Of a stretch of DNA of 64,000 nucleotides, positions 41,170 through 50,718 are shown in pieces. Under the pieces are notes generated by a model, which searched no databases, was not told where the DNA came from, and saw only the letters and a program-made list of their open reading frames with translations. Origin of the DNA: Eubacterium nodatum ATCC 33099 (GTDB lineage: Bacteria > Bacillota > Clostridia > Peptostreptococcales > Anaerovoracaceae). The position numbers were made by a program, and so were the translations under genes. The stretch spans positions 62,001-126,000 of the forward strand of contig AZKM01000025.1 of assembly GCA_000510425.1 (NCBI GenBank), read 5' to 3'. Position 1 is the stretch's first letter. Each line of letters starts with the position of its first letter.

Positions 41170-42312
41170 TTATTTAAAAGTTCTTGCTGCAATTACCAAT
41201 TTCTGAACTTCTGAAGTACCTTCATAGATTTCAGTAATCTTGGCATCTCTCATCATTCTTTCAACCGGATAATCCGCTGTGTATCCATATCCGCCATGGA
41301 ACTGTACGCACTTAGTCGTTACCGCCATTGCAGTTTCAGCTGCAAATAGCTTAGCCATAGCAGCCGCTTCACCGTAATCAGCACCGGCATCCTCTAAGAA
41401 TGCAGCTTTGTAAACCAAAAGTCTGGCAGCTTCAATTCTAGTCTTCATCTCAGCCATTTCGAACTGAAGAGCCTGGAACTGTGATAATCTTCTACCGAAC
41501 TGTTTTCTTGACTTCATGTATTCAACTGTTACATCAAATGCACCCTGTGCAAGTCCAAGTGCCTGTGAAGCAATTCCGATACGACCTCCATCCAATGTTG
41601 ACATAGCAACCTTGAAGCCCTGTCCGACCTTAGCAAGAAGTCTGTCCTTAGGAATTCTGCAGTTCTGGAAAATAAGTTCTGTTGTTGAAGAACCGTGAAT
41701 ACCCATCTTATCCTCTGTCTTGCCGATTGAGAATCCCGGATCGCCCTTCTCTACGATGAATGCAGAGATACCTCCACGAGTACCCTTTGACTTGTCTGTC
41801 ATTGCCATCACTACGAAAATATCAGCATATCCACCGTTTGTGATAAATACCTTTGCACCGTTAAGCACATATTCGTCTCCGTCCAAATCTGCTCTAGTCT
41901 GCTGTCCTGCTGCATCAGTACCTGCATTAGGCTCTGTCAGACCGAAAGCTCCCAGTGTCTTTCCTGCCAACAAGTCAGGAAGATACTTCTTTTTCTGGTC
42001 TTCTGTACCAAACTTGTAAATAGGCCAGCAGCAAAGTGATGTGTGAGCTGATACTATTACGGCAGTTGAACCGCAAACTCTTGCCAGTTCCTCAACAGTG
42101 ATTGCATACGCAACCTCATCTCCGCCAGCTCCGCCGTACTCTTTAGGAAAAGGAATTCCCATCATACCGTACTTAGCCATCTTTTCTACAGTTTCAACAG
42201 GGAATCTATGTTCCTTGTCAATGTCTGCAGCGATAGGTTCAACTTCGGTTTCAGCAAATTCTCTTACCATTTTTCTTACGAATTCCTGTTCCTTCGTTAG
42301 TTGAAAGTTCAT
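41170..42312 (-). CDS. bcd: Short-chain acyl-CoA (butyryl-CoA) dehydrogenase
   Basis: A 380-residue acyl-CoA dehydrogenase reducing crotonyl-CoA to butyryl-CoA. It has FAD-site motifs FGLTEPNAGTDAAG and FITNGGYADIFVV, the substrate arginine region MKSRKQFGRRLSQFQALQF, and the catalytic glutamate in KITEIYEGTSEVQKLVI. Gene order bcd-etfB-etfA matches butyrate-forming anaerobes and suggests electron bifurcation. TTAAGGAGG precedes ATG 42312. Thiolase, 3-hydroxybutyryl-CoA dehydrogenase and crotonase are not adjacent in the window. Confidence 0.96.
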   Translation of the reverse strand: MNFQLTKEQEFVRKMVREFAETEVEPIAADIDKEHRFPVETVEKMAKYGMMGIPFPKEYGGAGGDEVAYAITVEELARVCGSTAVIVSAHTSLCCWPIYKFGTEDQKKKYLPDLLAGKTLGAFGLTEPNAGTDAAGQQTRADLDGDEYVLNGAKVFITNGGYADIFVVMAMTDKSKGTRGGISAFIVEKGDPGFSIGKTEDKMGIHGSSTTELIFQNCRIPKDRLLAKVGQGFKVAMSTLDGGRIGIASQALGLAQGAFDVTVEYMKSRKQFGRRLSQFQALQFEMAEMKTRIEAARLLVYKAAFLEDAGADYGEAAAMAKLFAAETAMAVTTKCVQFHGGYGYTADYPVERMMRDAKITEIYEGTSEVQKLVIAARTFK

Positions 42313-42389
42313 GTAAATGCCTCCTTAAATTATAATCACGGTCCCTACTCCTCAAGGGATGTTTCATAACCGTTTAGCGTAAATGCGAC

Positions 42390-42423
42390 AATCGTTAAAA
42401 CAAAAGTTTATTTTTTAACAATT
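42390..42423 (-). promoter_or_regulatory. Inverted repeat upstream of bcd, candidate operator
   Basis: AATCGTTAAAA (42390-42400) and TTTTAACAATT (42413-42423) are complementary except for one base, with a 12-base centre. TTAAC-containing half-sites resemble the redox regulator Rex, but the spacing is wider than the usual Rex operator, so the identity is uncertain. Confidence 0.35.
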
Positions 42424-42594
42424 GCTGTCAGCACTATTACTAGTTAAACATGTTTAGTCAGTTTTTGCAAGTGGTTTTTAACTTTTTATAAAGTTGACTC
42501 ACAATAAATTGACATGATTCCAAAACGAATCACTTTGCCGGAAAAATACTTCCATTTTACATCAAACAAGTCCTGATATGTTATCACAAAAAAT

Positions 42595-42632
42595 AGGATA
42601 TTGTGTTATTCTATTGCATAACACAATATCCT
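42595..42632 (-). terminator. Strong terminator after thiI
   Basis: Perfect 15-bp stem AGGATATTGTGTTAT / ATAACACAATATCCT with an eight-base loop; on the minus strand ATTTTTTG follows. It lies about 130 bases after the thiI stop. Confidence 0.8.
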
Positions 42633-42764
42633 TACTGCCATTAAATTCTAAGCATCCGTCTTTAGTTGTCAAAATCTATCAACATCAGTCTCAATCTTCA
42701 AGATTGTTTTTCAGCAGTCAATATCAAACTCAATCTTTAAATACAGACTTTCCGGTGATTGCCT

Positions 42765-43946
42765 TTAAGCATCGATAAAAACAGTTTCGGCAGATTTAAC
42801 TGCTTCATCCACCAGTTCTTTCACATTCAGCTTTGATTCAGATTCTTGTATTTGGAAAAGCTTCGGCTTGGTTGTAGGGTGCTTGGGCAGGAAAACAGTA
42901 CAGCAGTCCTCATAAGGTTCTATGGATTTCTCATATGTTCCGATTTCTTTAGCCTTGTCCATTATATCCACCTTGTCCATGGCAATAAGCGGTCTCATAA
43001 CCGGCATAGAAACGCAGCTGTCCGTCACCACTAAAGCCTCTGCCGTCTGGCTGGCAACCTGCCCCAGATTTTCACCTGTAATCAGCATCATACATCCTGT
43101 TTTTTCTGCCACTTTCTCTGCAATTCGCATCATGAATCTGCGAACTAAAATCGTGGTTTCCTCCTCCGGACAGTTCATAACTATCTGCTCCTGGATGGGA
43201 AGCAGATTTATTACATGTACTTTCATTTTTCCACTATATGATGCCACAATGCCTGCCAGTTCCTCTACTTTTTGCTGTGCTCTGGGACTGGTATAGGGAT
43301 AACTGTGAAAATGAACAGCTTCCAGCACCATTCCCCGTTTTGCCATCATCCAGGCGGCAACCGGACTGTCAATGCCTCCTGACAGAAGCACCATTCCTTT
43401 TCCGTTGGTACCTAAAGGCAACCCCCCGAATCCCGAAATTTTCTCATCATAAATATAAGTCCTGTCCCTTCTTAAGTCAACGAAAAGTCTGCAGTCAGGA
43501 TTGTGTACATCCACTTTCAGAACTCTGCAACCGATCAAAACCTTTGCTCCAATAATCCTCGCTATCTCCGGAGATTTAACCGGAAACGCCTTGTCAGCCC
43601 TTTTCGCTTCTACTTTAAAAGTTTTTATTCTTCGTTCATCAATTTGCTTTTTCATAAAGCAAACTGCCGCTTCGCCAATTTTATCCAAATCGCCGGGTGC
43701 TTCCATCGCCGGGCTTATGGATGCAACACCGAAAACCTTAGAAACCGGTTTTATAATTTCTTCTGTGGAGTAACTCTTATCACTCCTAATGAAGATTAAA
43801 CCTTCCTGCCTTTTTACTTCAATCCCCTTAAGCCCCTTCAAGTTCTTCTTTATACGTTCTACCAGAGTTTTCTCAAAATACGGTTTGTTCATTCCCTTTA
43901 ATGCGATTTCACCGCATCGCACAATATATATATTTTGTTCGTTCAT
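42765..43946 (-). CDS. thiI: tRNA 4-thiouridine sulfurtransferase ThiI
   Basis: A 393-residue enzyme that adenylates and thiolates U8 of tRNA and supplies sulfur for thiamine. It has an N-terminal ferredoxin-like domain, a THUMP domain (about 60-165), and a PP-loop LLSGGIDSPVAAWMMAKRG near 185-203. TGENLGQVASQT and a CCTVFLPKHP segment complete the AANH domain. It ends without the rhodanese domain of E. coli ThiI, as is usual in Firmicutes, so sulfur must come directly from a cysteine desulfurase, presumably the one encoded 57 bases upstream. Confidence 0.96.
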   Translation of the reverse strand: MNEQNIYIVRCGEIALKGMNKPYFEKTLVERIKKNLKGLKGIEVKRQEGLIFIRSDKSYSTEEIIKPVSKVFGVASISPAMEAPGDLDKIGEAAVCFMKKQIDERRIKTFKVEAKRADKAFPVKSPEIARIIGAKVLIGCRVLKVDVHNPDCRLFVDLRRDRTYIYDEKISGFGGLPLGTNGKGMVLLSGGIDSPVAAWMMAKRGMVLEAVHFHSYPYTSPRAQQKVEELAGIVASYSGKMKVHVINLLPIQEQIVMNCPEEETTILVRRFMMRIAEKVAEKTGCMMLITGENLGQVASQTAEALVVTDSCVSMPVMRPLIAMDKVDIMDKAKEIGTYEKSIEPYEDCCTVFLPKHPTTKPKLFQIQESESKLNVKELVDEAVKSAETVFIDA

Positions 43947-44002
43947 AGATCCTGCTTCCTGCCTTCCTATCCGCCCTGTATATAATTTTCATAGCAAGCA
44001 AA

Positions 44003-45139
44003 CTATCTAAAGCTTCCCAGTTTTCTAAAACCGGCAACTGCTGCCTTTGTTTTTTCAATAGTTATATCGATTTCCTCCGGAGTATTATATCCGGATACAC
44101 TGAACCTTATTGCACTATCAATTTCTTTTTCGCTGCATCCAATGGCTGAAAGCACATGGCTTTTCCCCTTTTTATTGGATGAGCATGCAGAACCGGTTGA
44201 AACAAAAATTCCTTTCGACTCAAGAGTATGCAACAGCACTTCTCCCCTTGTGCCCAAAAAAGATACATTTAAGATGCTGCCTGTACTGATTGTTTCATCT
44301 TCACTTCCGTTTATCTTTATATCGGAAATTTCCGACTTAAGACCCTCTAAAAGTCTGCGCTTCAGAAGTCTAAGATGTTCTGCACCATCATAGGCCATTT
44401 CTACAGCCTTTCCAAAACCTATAATCCCGTTTATATTTTCAGTTCCCGATCGTATTCCACGTTCCTGACCGCCGCCAAGCATCATGGCGTTAATCTTGGA
44501 ACCTTTCCTTACTGCTATCGCACCCACGCCCTTTGGTCCGTGAATCTTGTGAGCACTTATGGATATAAAGTCTGCACCGCATCCTCTTAAATTAATTTTT
44601 CCGAAACCCTGAACAGCATCTGTATGGAAAAGAGCACCTTGATCATGTGCCATTTCCGCCATCTTTTCTATAGGCAAGACAGTACCGATTTCATTATTTA
44701 CAGCCATTACCGATACCAATATAGTTTTACGGTTCAAAGCTTCTTCATATTGCTTGAGGATAGGTATACCTCGTTTGTCCACATCAATATATACGACTTC
44801 AAACCCCATTTTTTCCAGCTTTCTGCATGGTTCGAGAACCGCCGGATGTTCAATCTTCGTTGTTATGATTTGCTTGCCATCTCTCTTCCTTGCATCTGCT
44901 ACACCGAAGAGTGCCAAATTGTCACTTTCAGTTCCCCCTGATGTAAAAAAAATCTCGCTGTCACTAAAGCCTATCGACTTTGCAATTTCTCCTCTTACAT
45001 CATTTATTCTATTCTGTACTGTTCTTCCAAGTTCATGCAGCGATGACGGATTTCCGAAATCCTCTTCAAAAGACCTGATCATCACCTCTGTAACTTCTTT
45101 TGATTGTTTAGTTGTAGAACTGTTATCCAAATATATCAT
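44003..45139 (-). CDS. Cysteine desulfurase (NifS/IscS family, NifZ-like partner of ThiI)
   Basis: A 378-residue PLP enzyme releasing sulfur from cysteine. Motifs: MIYLDNSSTTKQ at the start, TSGGTESDNLALFG, HTDAVQGFGKI, SISAHKIHGPKGVGAI with the PLP lysine, and VSTGSACSSNKKGKSHVL with the active-site cysteine. ATG 45139 follows GGGGAAAT; the in-frame codon 27 bases upstream is less well placed. The pairing with thiI parallels B. subtilis nifZ-thiI, implying a dedicated 4-thiouridine role rather than general Fe-S assembly. Confidence 0.94.
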   Translation of the reverse strand: MIYLDNSSTTKQSKEVTEVMIRSFEEDFGNPSSLHELGRTVQNRINDVRGEIAKSIGFSDSEIFFTSGGTESDNLALFGVADARKRDGKQIITTKIEHPAVLEPCRKLEKMGFEVVYIDVDKRGIPILKQYEEALNRKTILVSVMAVNNEIGTVLPIEKMAEMAHDQGALFHTDAVQGFGKINLRGCGADFISISAHKIHGPKGVGAIAVRKGSKINAMMLGGGQERGIRSGTENINGIIGFGKAVEMAYDGAEHLRLLKRRLLEGLKSEISDIKINGSEDETISTGSILNVSFLGTRGEVLLHTLESKGIFVSTGSACSSNKKGKSHVLSAIGCSEKEIDSAIRFSVSGYNTPEEIDITIEKTKAAVAGFRKLGSFR

Positions 45140-45157
45140 ATTTCCCCACATAACAAC

Positions 45158-45185
45158 TTGCCCCACACCAAAGGATGCGGGGCAA
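45158..45185 (-). terminator. GC-rich hairpin between rny and the desulfurase gene
   Basis: TTGCCCC (45158-45164) pairs with GGGGCAA (45179-45185). It lies ten bases after the rny stop on the minus strand. No good T run follows, so termination may be partial. Confidence 0.35.
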
Positions 45186-45195
45186 CTAAAATTTT

Positions 45196-46737
45196 CTATT
45201 TTGCGTAGTCTATCGCCTTAGTTTCACGAACAACATTTACTTTAATCTGTCCCGGATATTCAAGTTCAGACTCAATTTTCTTTGAAATTTCGTGGGCAAG
45301 AAGTGCAATTTCATCATCCTTGACCTCTTCCGGTTTTGCAATTATGCGAATTTCTCTTCCTGCCTGTATAGCAAATGATTTATCAACTCCGGGTGTAGTA
45401 TTTGCGATTTCTTCAAGCTTCTCCAGTCGCTTAATGTAAACATCCAAAGTCTCTCTTCTTGCACCCGGCCTTGCAGCGGATAACGCATCTGCCGCAGCAA
45501 TAATAACTGCCTCCATGCTCTTTGCTTCGTAATCACCGTGATGAGCTGCCATGCCGTTGATCACCGCATCAGACTCCTTATATTTTTTCAAAATCTGAAT
45601 ACCTATATCAACATGGGTTCCCTCATATTCATGGTCCAGGGCTTTACCGATGTCATGGAGCAAACCTGCTCTCTTGGCAAGTTTAATGTCCAAACCAAGT
45701 TCTCCTGCCATAAGTCCTGCCAGATGACTGACCTCTATAGAATGTTTAAGTACATTCTGTCCGTAAGAAGTTCTGTAACGCAAACGACCCAAAAGTTTAA
45801 CAAGTTCAGGATGAAGATTATGTATTCCTGTTTCAAAGGTTGCCTGTTCTCCTTCTTCCTTGATAATCTGATTAACTTCTTTCTTTGCTTTCTCAATCAT
45901 TTCCTCAATCTTAGAAGGATGAATTCTTCCATCCATGATTAATTTCTCTAAAGCAATTCTTGCGATTTCTCTCCGAACCGGATCGAATCCGGAAACGATA
46001 ACCGCCTCCGGTGTATCGTCAATGATAAGGTCAACTCCTGTAAGAGTTTCTATAGATCTGATATTTCTTCCCTCTCTGCCTATTATTCTGCCTTTCATAT
46101 CATCATTGGGCAAATTAACTACCGAAAGGGTGCTTTCTGCCACATGATCTGCGGCACATCTCTGCAAAGCGCCCGTTAAAATCTCTTTTGCGTTTTTGTC
46201 AGCTTCCTCTTTTGCTTTAGTTTCAATTTCCTTAATCATCTGAGAAGCATCATGTCTGCACTCTTTCTCAATTCCCTCCAGCAAAAGGGCCTTTGCTTCT
46301 TCGGCTGTATATCCCGAAATTTTCTCCAGTTCAGCAATTTTCTTTTCAAAGATTTTATCGATTTCTTCTTTCTTGGAATTTATACTTTTTTCAATGCCGG
46401 AAATCTTTTCTTCCTTCTTTTCGATTCCGTCGAGTTTACGGTCAATAGCCTCTTCTTTCTGCGTCAGTCTTCGTTCGGTACGCTGAACCTCAGACCTTCT
46501 TTCTCTAATTTCCTTGTCAACTTCACTTCTAATCTTATGTGCTTCTTCTTTTGCTTCTAATGTAACTTCCTTTTTTATCGTTTCAGAACGATTTTCTGCA
46601 TCCAGAATAAGGTTCTTTGCCTTTTGTTCAGCACTTCCGATTGTTCTTTCTGCCACATTCTTTCTGTATATATATCCACCAAGTCCGCAGACTATGCCGG
46701 CTACAACTGCAACGATAATAGTAATAATTGGAGACAT
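45196..46737 (-). CDS. rny: Ribonuclease Y
   Basis: A 513-residue membrane-tethered endoribonuclease that starts mRNA decay. It has an N-terminal helix (about 4-22), a long coiled coil (about 25-200) rich in E and K, a KH domain with [21 protein letters not shown], and an HD domain with [22 protein letters not shown] and [11 protein letters not shown]. The C-terminus ends [22 protein letters not shown] lies before ATG 46737. A near-consensus promoter 110 bases upstream drives it. Confidence 0.97.
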   Translation of the reverse strand: MSPIITIIVAVVAGIVCGLGGYIYRKNVAERTIGSAEQKAKNLILDAENRSETIKKEVTLEAKEEAHKIRSEVDKEIRERRSEVQRTERRLTQKEEAIDRKLDGIEKKEEKISGIEKSINSKKEEIDKIFEKKIAELEKISGYTAEEAKALLLEGIEKECRHDASQMIKEIETKAKEEADKNAKEILTGALQRCAADHVAESTLSVVNLPNDDMKGRIIGREGRNIRSIETLTGVDLIIDDTPEAVIVSGFDPVRREIARIALEKLIMDGRIHPSKIEEMIEKAKKEVNQIIKEEGEQATFETGIHNLHPELVKLLGRLRYRTSYGQNVLKHSIEVSHLAGLMAGELGLDIKLAKRAGLLHDIGKALDHEYEGTHVDIGIQILKKYKESDAVINGMAAHHGDYEAKSMEAVIIAAADALSAARPGARRETLDVYIKRLEKLEEIANTTPGVDKSFAIQAGREIRIIAKPEEVKDDEIALLAHEISKKIESELEYPGQIKVNVVRETKAIDYAK

Positions 46738-46845
46738 TACAGCACCTCCTTTTCTTATATCTTATATCTTTAGCTTTGCACTCTGGTTGCTGTATAAAAT
46801 CTGCAAGGAATATCCTGCATGTTTTATTTTTGCAATATCCCATAC

Positions 46846-46875
46846 ATTATAATTGCTATATGCCACTACTGTCAA
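46846..46875 (-). promoter_or_regulatory. Sigma-A promoter of rny
   Basis: TTGACA (46875-46870) and TATAAT (46851-46846), both perfect, 18-base spacing, about 110 bases before the start. Confidence 0.85.
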
Positions 46876-46985
46876 GGCTTATGGGAAAATGAACCTGAAC
46901 TAAACGCTAGAAAAATATAAAAATCAAATCTATCTGAAAGTCTTCTACACAAACAGGAACGAAAGGGCATCTGACATTACAACAT

Positions 46986-47016
46986 GAAAAGGACCCGTGC
47001 ACCGGGCTACGGGTCC
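46986..47016 (-). terminator. Terminator of the alanine symporter gene
   Basis: GGACCCGT (46991-46998) pairs with ACGGGTCC (47009-47016) around a ten-base loop; TTTT follows on the minus strand. It lies about 50 bases after the stop. Confidence 0.85.
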
Positions 47017-47067
47017 CTCTCCGTATTATGGGAATTATAGCTATGCTGTATCTGATTTTCCCTATGT

Positions 47068-48453
47068 TTACAGTTTGGCTATATCTCTGTCAACAACAGG
47101 AACAGGAGTCGGATCTACATCATCAATGTTATTCCCATATCTCTTCAGATCTTTTACTAAAACTCCACTTAATAAGAATACTCCTATTACATTCGGTAAA
47201 ATCATCAGACCGTTTAAAATGTCTGCTATTGTCCATACTGTATTTAATTTAATTACACAACCTACGAATGCAAGTACTACGAATAAAATCTTGTACCATT
47301 TTATAACTTTTGAGCCTATCAGATACTCTGCACATCTCTCACCGTAATATGACCAACCCAGAATAGTTGAGTATGCAAACAGTGCAAGTGATATTGCGAT
47401 TATCGGTCTGCCTACTACGGGAATCAACCCGAAAGCGTGGAAGGTAAGTACTGTTGTATCTGTGCTGCTTGATTCCAAAAATTCCGGATGAGCAACAGCC
47501 GAACTTACCAGAGTAACTCCTGTAAGAGCACAGATTATTACTGTATCCCAAAATGTACCGGTCATTGATACCATCGACTGCCTAACAGGGTTTCTCGTCT
47601 TTGCCGATGCCGCTACAATTGGTGCAGATCCCATACCGGACTCATTTGAGAATAACCCTCTGGCACATCCGAATCTGATTGCGGTACCCACTGCATATCC
47701 AAATACACCTCCGGTTCCCGCCTGCATCGAAAATGCGGATTTGAAAATAAGAGCTACAGAATCTCCTAAAATATTTCTATTCAACACCAATACCCAAATA
47801 CAACCGATTATATAAAAGGCTGCCATGAAAGGTATAAGTTTCTCAGTAACTTTTGTTATGGACTTAACTCCACCTATTATGACAATCGCTGTGAATACTG
47901 CAACAACCACTCCCGCAATTTTCTCATCAATTCCGAAATTCTGTTTTAACGATGTGGAAATCGAGTTTGCCTGAGTCATGCAACCGATTCCAAAGGCTGC
48001 GATTCCACCAAATAAAGCGAACATTACTGCAAGCCATTTGGAGTGCAAACCTCTCTCAAGGGCCGTGAAAGCGCCACCTATCATTCTCCCATCTTTCGTC
48101 TGTTCCCTGTACTTAACCGCCATGGCAGTTTCCATATACTTAGTGGCCATACCGAAAACTCCGGTTATCCACGTCCAGAAAACAGCTCCCGGACCTCCTA
48201 ACGCTACTGCAGTAGCTACTCCGATGATGTTACCCGTACCGATGGTTGCTGCAAGGGCTGTAGTAAGTGCACCGAATTGTGACACTTCCCCCTCGCCATC
48301 CGGATCCGGAGTAACGGATAGTTTAATGCCTTTGAATGTGAACCTCTGTACAAAACCCGTTCTAAAAGTGCAAAAAATGTGTGTTCCTAATAAAATAATA
48401 ATGAATGGAAGACCCCAAAGCCAAGTATCAATTGCTTCCAAAATTTTCAGCAT
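47068..48453 (-). CDS. Sodium:alanine/glycine symporter (AGCS family)
   Basis: 461 residues with about ten membrane helices. Family motifs include FGALTTALAATIGTGNIIGV, GGPGAVFWTWITGVFGMATKY, the signature FSNESGMGSAPI and NGLMILPNVIGVF near the end. It imports alanine or glycine with sodium (AlsT/AgcS). AAGGAGG precedes ATG 48453. It is a single-gene transcript with its own promoter and terminator. Confidence 0.95.
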   Translation of the reverse strand: MLKILEAIDTWLWGLPFIIILLGTHIFCTFRTGFVQRFTFKGIKLSVTPDPDGEGEVSQFGALTTALAATIGTGNIIGVATAVALGGPGAVFWTWITGVFGMATKYMETAMAVKYREQTKDGRMIGGAFTALERGLHSKWLAVMFALFGGIAAFGIGCMTQANSISTSLKQNFGIDEKIAGVVVAVFTAIVIIGGVKSITKVTEKLIPFMAAFYIIGCIWVLVLNRNILGDSVALIFKSAFSMQAGTGGVFGYAVGTAIRFGCARGLFSNESGMGSAPIVAASAKTRNPVRQSMVSMTGTFWDTVIICALTGVTLVSSAVAHPEFLESSSTDTTVLTFHAFGLIPVVGRPIIAISLALFAYSTILGWSYYGERCAEYLIGSKVIKWYKILFVVLAFVGCVIKLNTVWTIADILNGLMILPNVIGVFLLSGVLVKDLKRYGNNIDDVDPTPVPVVDRDIAKL

Positions 48454-48505
48454 ATTAAACCTCCTTATATCTAGTATTACATTTTAGAATAATTGTTGCA
48501 TGTAT

Positions 48506-48533
48506 ATTATATCACCGTTTCTTCAAATTACAA
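48506..48533 (-). promoter_or_regulatory. Promoter of the AGCS symporter gene
   Basis: TTGTAA (48533-48528) and TATAAT (48511-48506), 16-base spacing, about 50 bases before the start. Confidence 0.7.
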
Positions 48534-48633
48534 TACTTTAAAGTAATAAATTTACATATTTTTGTTTTTTTGAGAGTGGTCGGTTCGGTGGCATATTGAT
48601 ACTTTTCATCCTGAATTTTATCAATATTATATG

Positions 48634-49491
48634 CTATTGTTTGCCCAAAATTTCTGCGGCTTTAATCACATGACTTGCCAAAACTGATGATGTTACACCC
48701 CCAACTCCGCCGGGAACCGGGCTTATATATGAGGCTTGGGGTTCTACACTCTCAAATTCAACATCGCCGCAAAGCTTTCCTTCTTCATTTATGTTGATTC
48801 CGACATCAACAACTACTGTGCCTCGGCTGATCATATCTCCTGTAATCATTCCTGCTCGACCTGCTGCAGCAACTACGACATCGGCTCTACGGCATTTTTC
48901 CGCTAAATCAACAGTTCTTGTATGACAAACCGTTACAGTGGCATTTTTCTTCAGCATAAGCATTGCAAGCGGTTTTCCTACAACCATGCTTCTTCCCACT
49001 ATTACAACATTTTTTCCTGATAAATCTACTTCATAATGCACAAGCATCTCCATAACAGCCTTTGCTGTACAAGGTGCCAATACTCCTTCATCACCCATAA
49101 AAACCTTTGCTATATTAACAGGACTCATGCAGTCCACATCTTTGATCGGATTTATAATTGATGCAATTTCGCTTTCATCAAGGTGCTTAGGAAGAGGTCT
49201 GAAAAGCATAATTCCATGAACCGTCTTATCCTCGTTTACCTTTCTAAAAGCTTTTACAAAATCAGCCTGTGAAATGTCCTCGGGAAGCTCTGTAATTTTC
49301 ATTTCAACCCCCACGCTTTCCATTCTTTTACGTGCCCCTCTCTCATATGCCAAATCATCACTGCGGTTTCCTATTCTCACTATGTTTATAACCGGCTGAA
49401 CACCTTTTTTTTTCAAAGCATCGACTCGGTTGATCATTTTTTCCTTCATTGCTGCGTTTACTTCTGCACCTTTCATTAAAATATCAGCCAT
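48634..49491 (-). CDS. folD: FolD methylene-tetrahydrofolate dehydrogenase, probably without cyclohydrolase activity
   Basis: 285 residues with the FolD fold. Substrate-side blocks are VRIGNRSDDLAYERGARKR, GIMLFRPLPKHLDE and IKDVDCMSPVN. The NADP Rossmann segment reads VVIVGRSMVVGKPLAMLML, and the C-terminus YISPVPGGVGGVTSSVL. The family's YxxxK motif (Tyr50-Lys54 in E. coli) reads Tyr-Glu-Arg-Gly-Ala here, so the lysine needed for cyclohydrolase activity is an alanine. The dehydrogenase reaction is still likely; a separate FchA-type cyclohydrolase would be required. GGAGG precedes ATG 49491. Confidence 0.93.
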   Translation of the reverse strand: MADILMKGAEVNAAMKEKMINRVDALKKKGVQPVINIVRIGNRSDDLAYERGARKRMESVGVEMKITELPEDISQADFVKAFRKVNEDKTVHGIMLFRPLPKHLDESEIASIINPIKDVDCMSPVNIAKVFMGDEGVLAPCTAKAVMEMLVHYEVDLSGKNVVIVGRSMVVGKPLAMLMLKKNATVTVCHTRTVDLAEKCRRADVVVAAAGRAGMITGDMISRGTVVVDVGININEEGKLCGDVEFESVEPQASYISPVPGGVGGVTSSVLASHVIKAAEILGKQ

Positions 49492-49607
49492 ATTCCCTCC
49501 TATATAATTCGCTATTAAATAATCAAGTACTAATTTATTAAAAATTTAAGATTTTCCATATATTAAACTCAAATAAGATCGGACATTTTCTTAATATGTT
49601 TATAAGT

Positions 49608-50510
49608 TTAATCTCTAGGTCTTTTATAAAATCTACCCGTCAAACGCTCTGTCTTCAGCACATTGATAAATGCCTTCGGATCCACCTCTCGTATTTCTTT
49701 CAGGATCATATCCACTTGATTACTTTCCACCACAGAGTAAATCATATTCTTTCTTTGCTCGAGAAAAAAACCTTCTCCTTTGAATAAAGTAGCATCGTGA
49801 TGGGTCAATATGCTTATCTTGTCATATACAGATTCGGGCATATCTGTAATGACAATCAAAGTATGCTTGTCATAACGTTTAAACAACTCATGGTAAAGCT
49901 GGACTAAAACATACTGATATATGATGGAGTATAAAGCTTTATCCCAACCAAAGAAAAATCCTGCCAAACCCAGCATAATAATATTGCTGAACAAAATATA
50001 ATTCCATGTATTGATTCCATGCTTTTCAGAAAAATACACAGATAGTAAATCCGTTCCTCCGCTGCTGGTCCCTACCCAAAGACACAAAAGCCCTGAAAAA
50101 GCACTTGTAAGACCTCCAAACACTGCTGCAAGGAGAATGTCATCTGTTATAGGTACATGGGGCAATATATCGGTGAGCAAACTGGAAAGCACTACATAAT
50201 AAACCGTATAAAATGTAAACTTCCTGCCTAAGCCCTTGTAACCCAGATAGATAGACACCGCATTAAGGGGCAAAAAAATTAGGGAATAAGGCACAAAGAG
50301 CCCCAGATATTTCGAGGATAATCTGGTAACTAAAAGTGTCATTCCCGCAAAGCCTCCCGGAAAAAGCGCCCCTGCACTCACAAAACTATTTATGTTGAAG
50401 GCACAGATAATCGCTCCCAGTGTAACGCTGGTAATCCTCAACATCTCTCGTCCGATCTTCTCTCCTTTAGTGAGTGGAACTCTGGGATCTCTGGTTTTTC
50501 TAAAAGTCAT
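49608..50510 (-). CDS. YitT family membrane protein (DUF161/DUF2179)
   Basis: 300 residues: five hydrophobic helices over about 20-200, with the YitT motifs NINSFVSAGALFPGGFAGMTLL and GTSSGGTDLLSVYFSEKHG. A cytoplasmic DUF2179 domain (about 215-290) follows, with HHDATLFKGEGFF and VDPKAFINV. The function of the family is not established; transport is suspected. A good promoter with extended -10 lies about 35 bases upstream of the start. Confidence 0.9.
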   Translation of the reverse strand: MTFRKTRDPRVPLTKGEKIGREMLRITSVTLGAIICAFNINSFVSAGALFPGGFAGMTLLVTRLSSKYLGLFVPYSLIFLPLNAVSIYLGYKGLGRKFTFYTVYYVVLSSLLTDILPHVPITDDILLAAVFGGLTSAFSGLLCLWVGTSSGGTDLLSVYFSEKHGINTWNYILFSNIIMLGLAGFFFGWDKALYSIIYQYVLVQLYHELFKRYDKHTLIVITDMPESVYDKISILTHHDATLFKGEGFFLEQRKNMIYSVVESNQVDMILKEIREVDPKAFINVLKTERLTGRFYKRPRD

Positions 50511-50543
50511 TTTTATCTCCTAAATAAGTATGTAGCTGTCCTC

Positions 50544-50573
50544 ATTATATCACAATACAAAAAATTTTATCAA
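50544..50573 (-). promoter_or_regulatory. Promoter of the yitT-like gene
   Basis: TTGATA (50573-50568) and TGATATAAT, with TATAAT at 50549-50544, 18-base spacing, giving an extended -10. Confidence 0.7.
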
Positions 50574-50657
50574 AAAAGTTATATTCTTTTTCAGTAAAAT
50601 GTTTTGTATGTTTTGTGTTTATACATAAAGATTTGTTGTTTTTTTTGTGTGTTTTCA

Positions 50658-50686
50658 TTGACAATCAATCATAGTGCCACTATAAT
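50658..50686 (+). promoter_or_regulatory. Consensus sigma-A promoter of the SNF transporter gene
   Basis: TTGACA (50658-50663) and TATAAT (50681-50686), both perfect, with 17-base spacing, 32 bases before the start. GGGGAGGAT is the ribosome site. Confidence 0.9.
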
Positions 50687-50718
50687 TAAACCACTTATAT
50701 TTTGGGGAGGATAATAAA

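Larger units (their letters stand above)
42313..42764. other. 452-base intergenic region before bcd
   Basis: Contains the bcd leader, an inverted repeat at 42390-42423 and the thiI terminator at 42595-42632. The rest shows no gene. TATAAT at about 42325 on the minus strand is too close to the ribosome site to be the main promoter. Confidence 0.6.
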
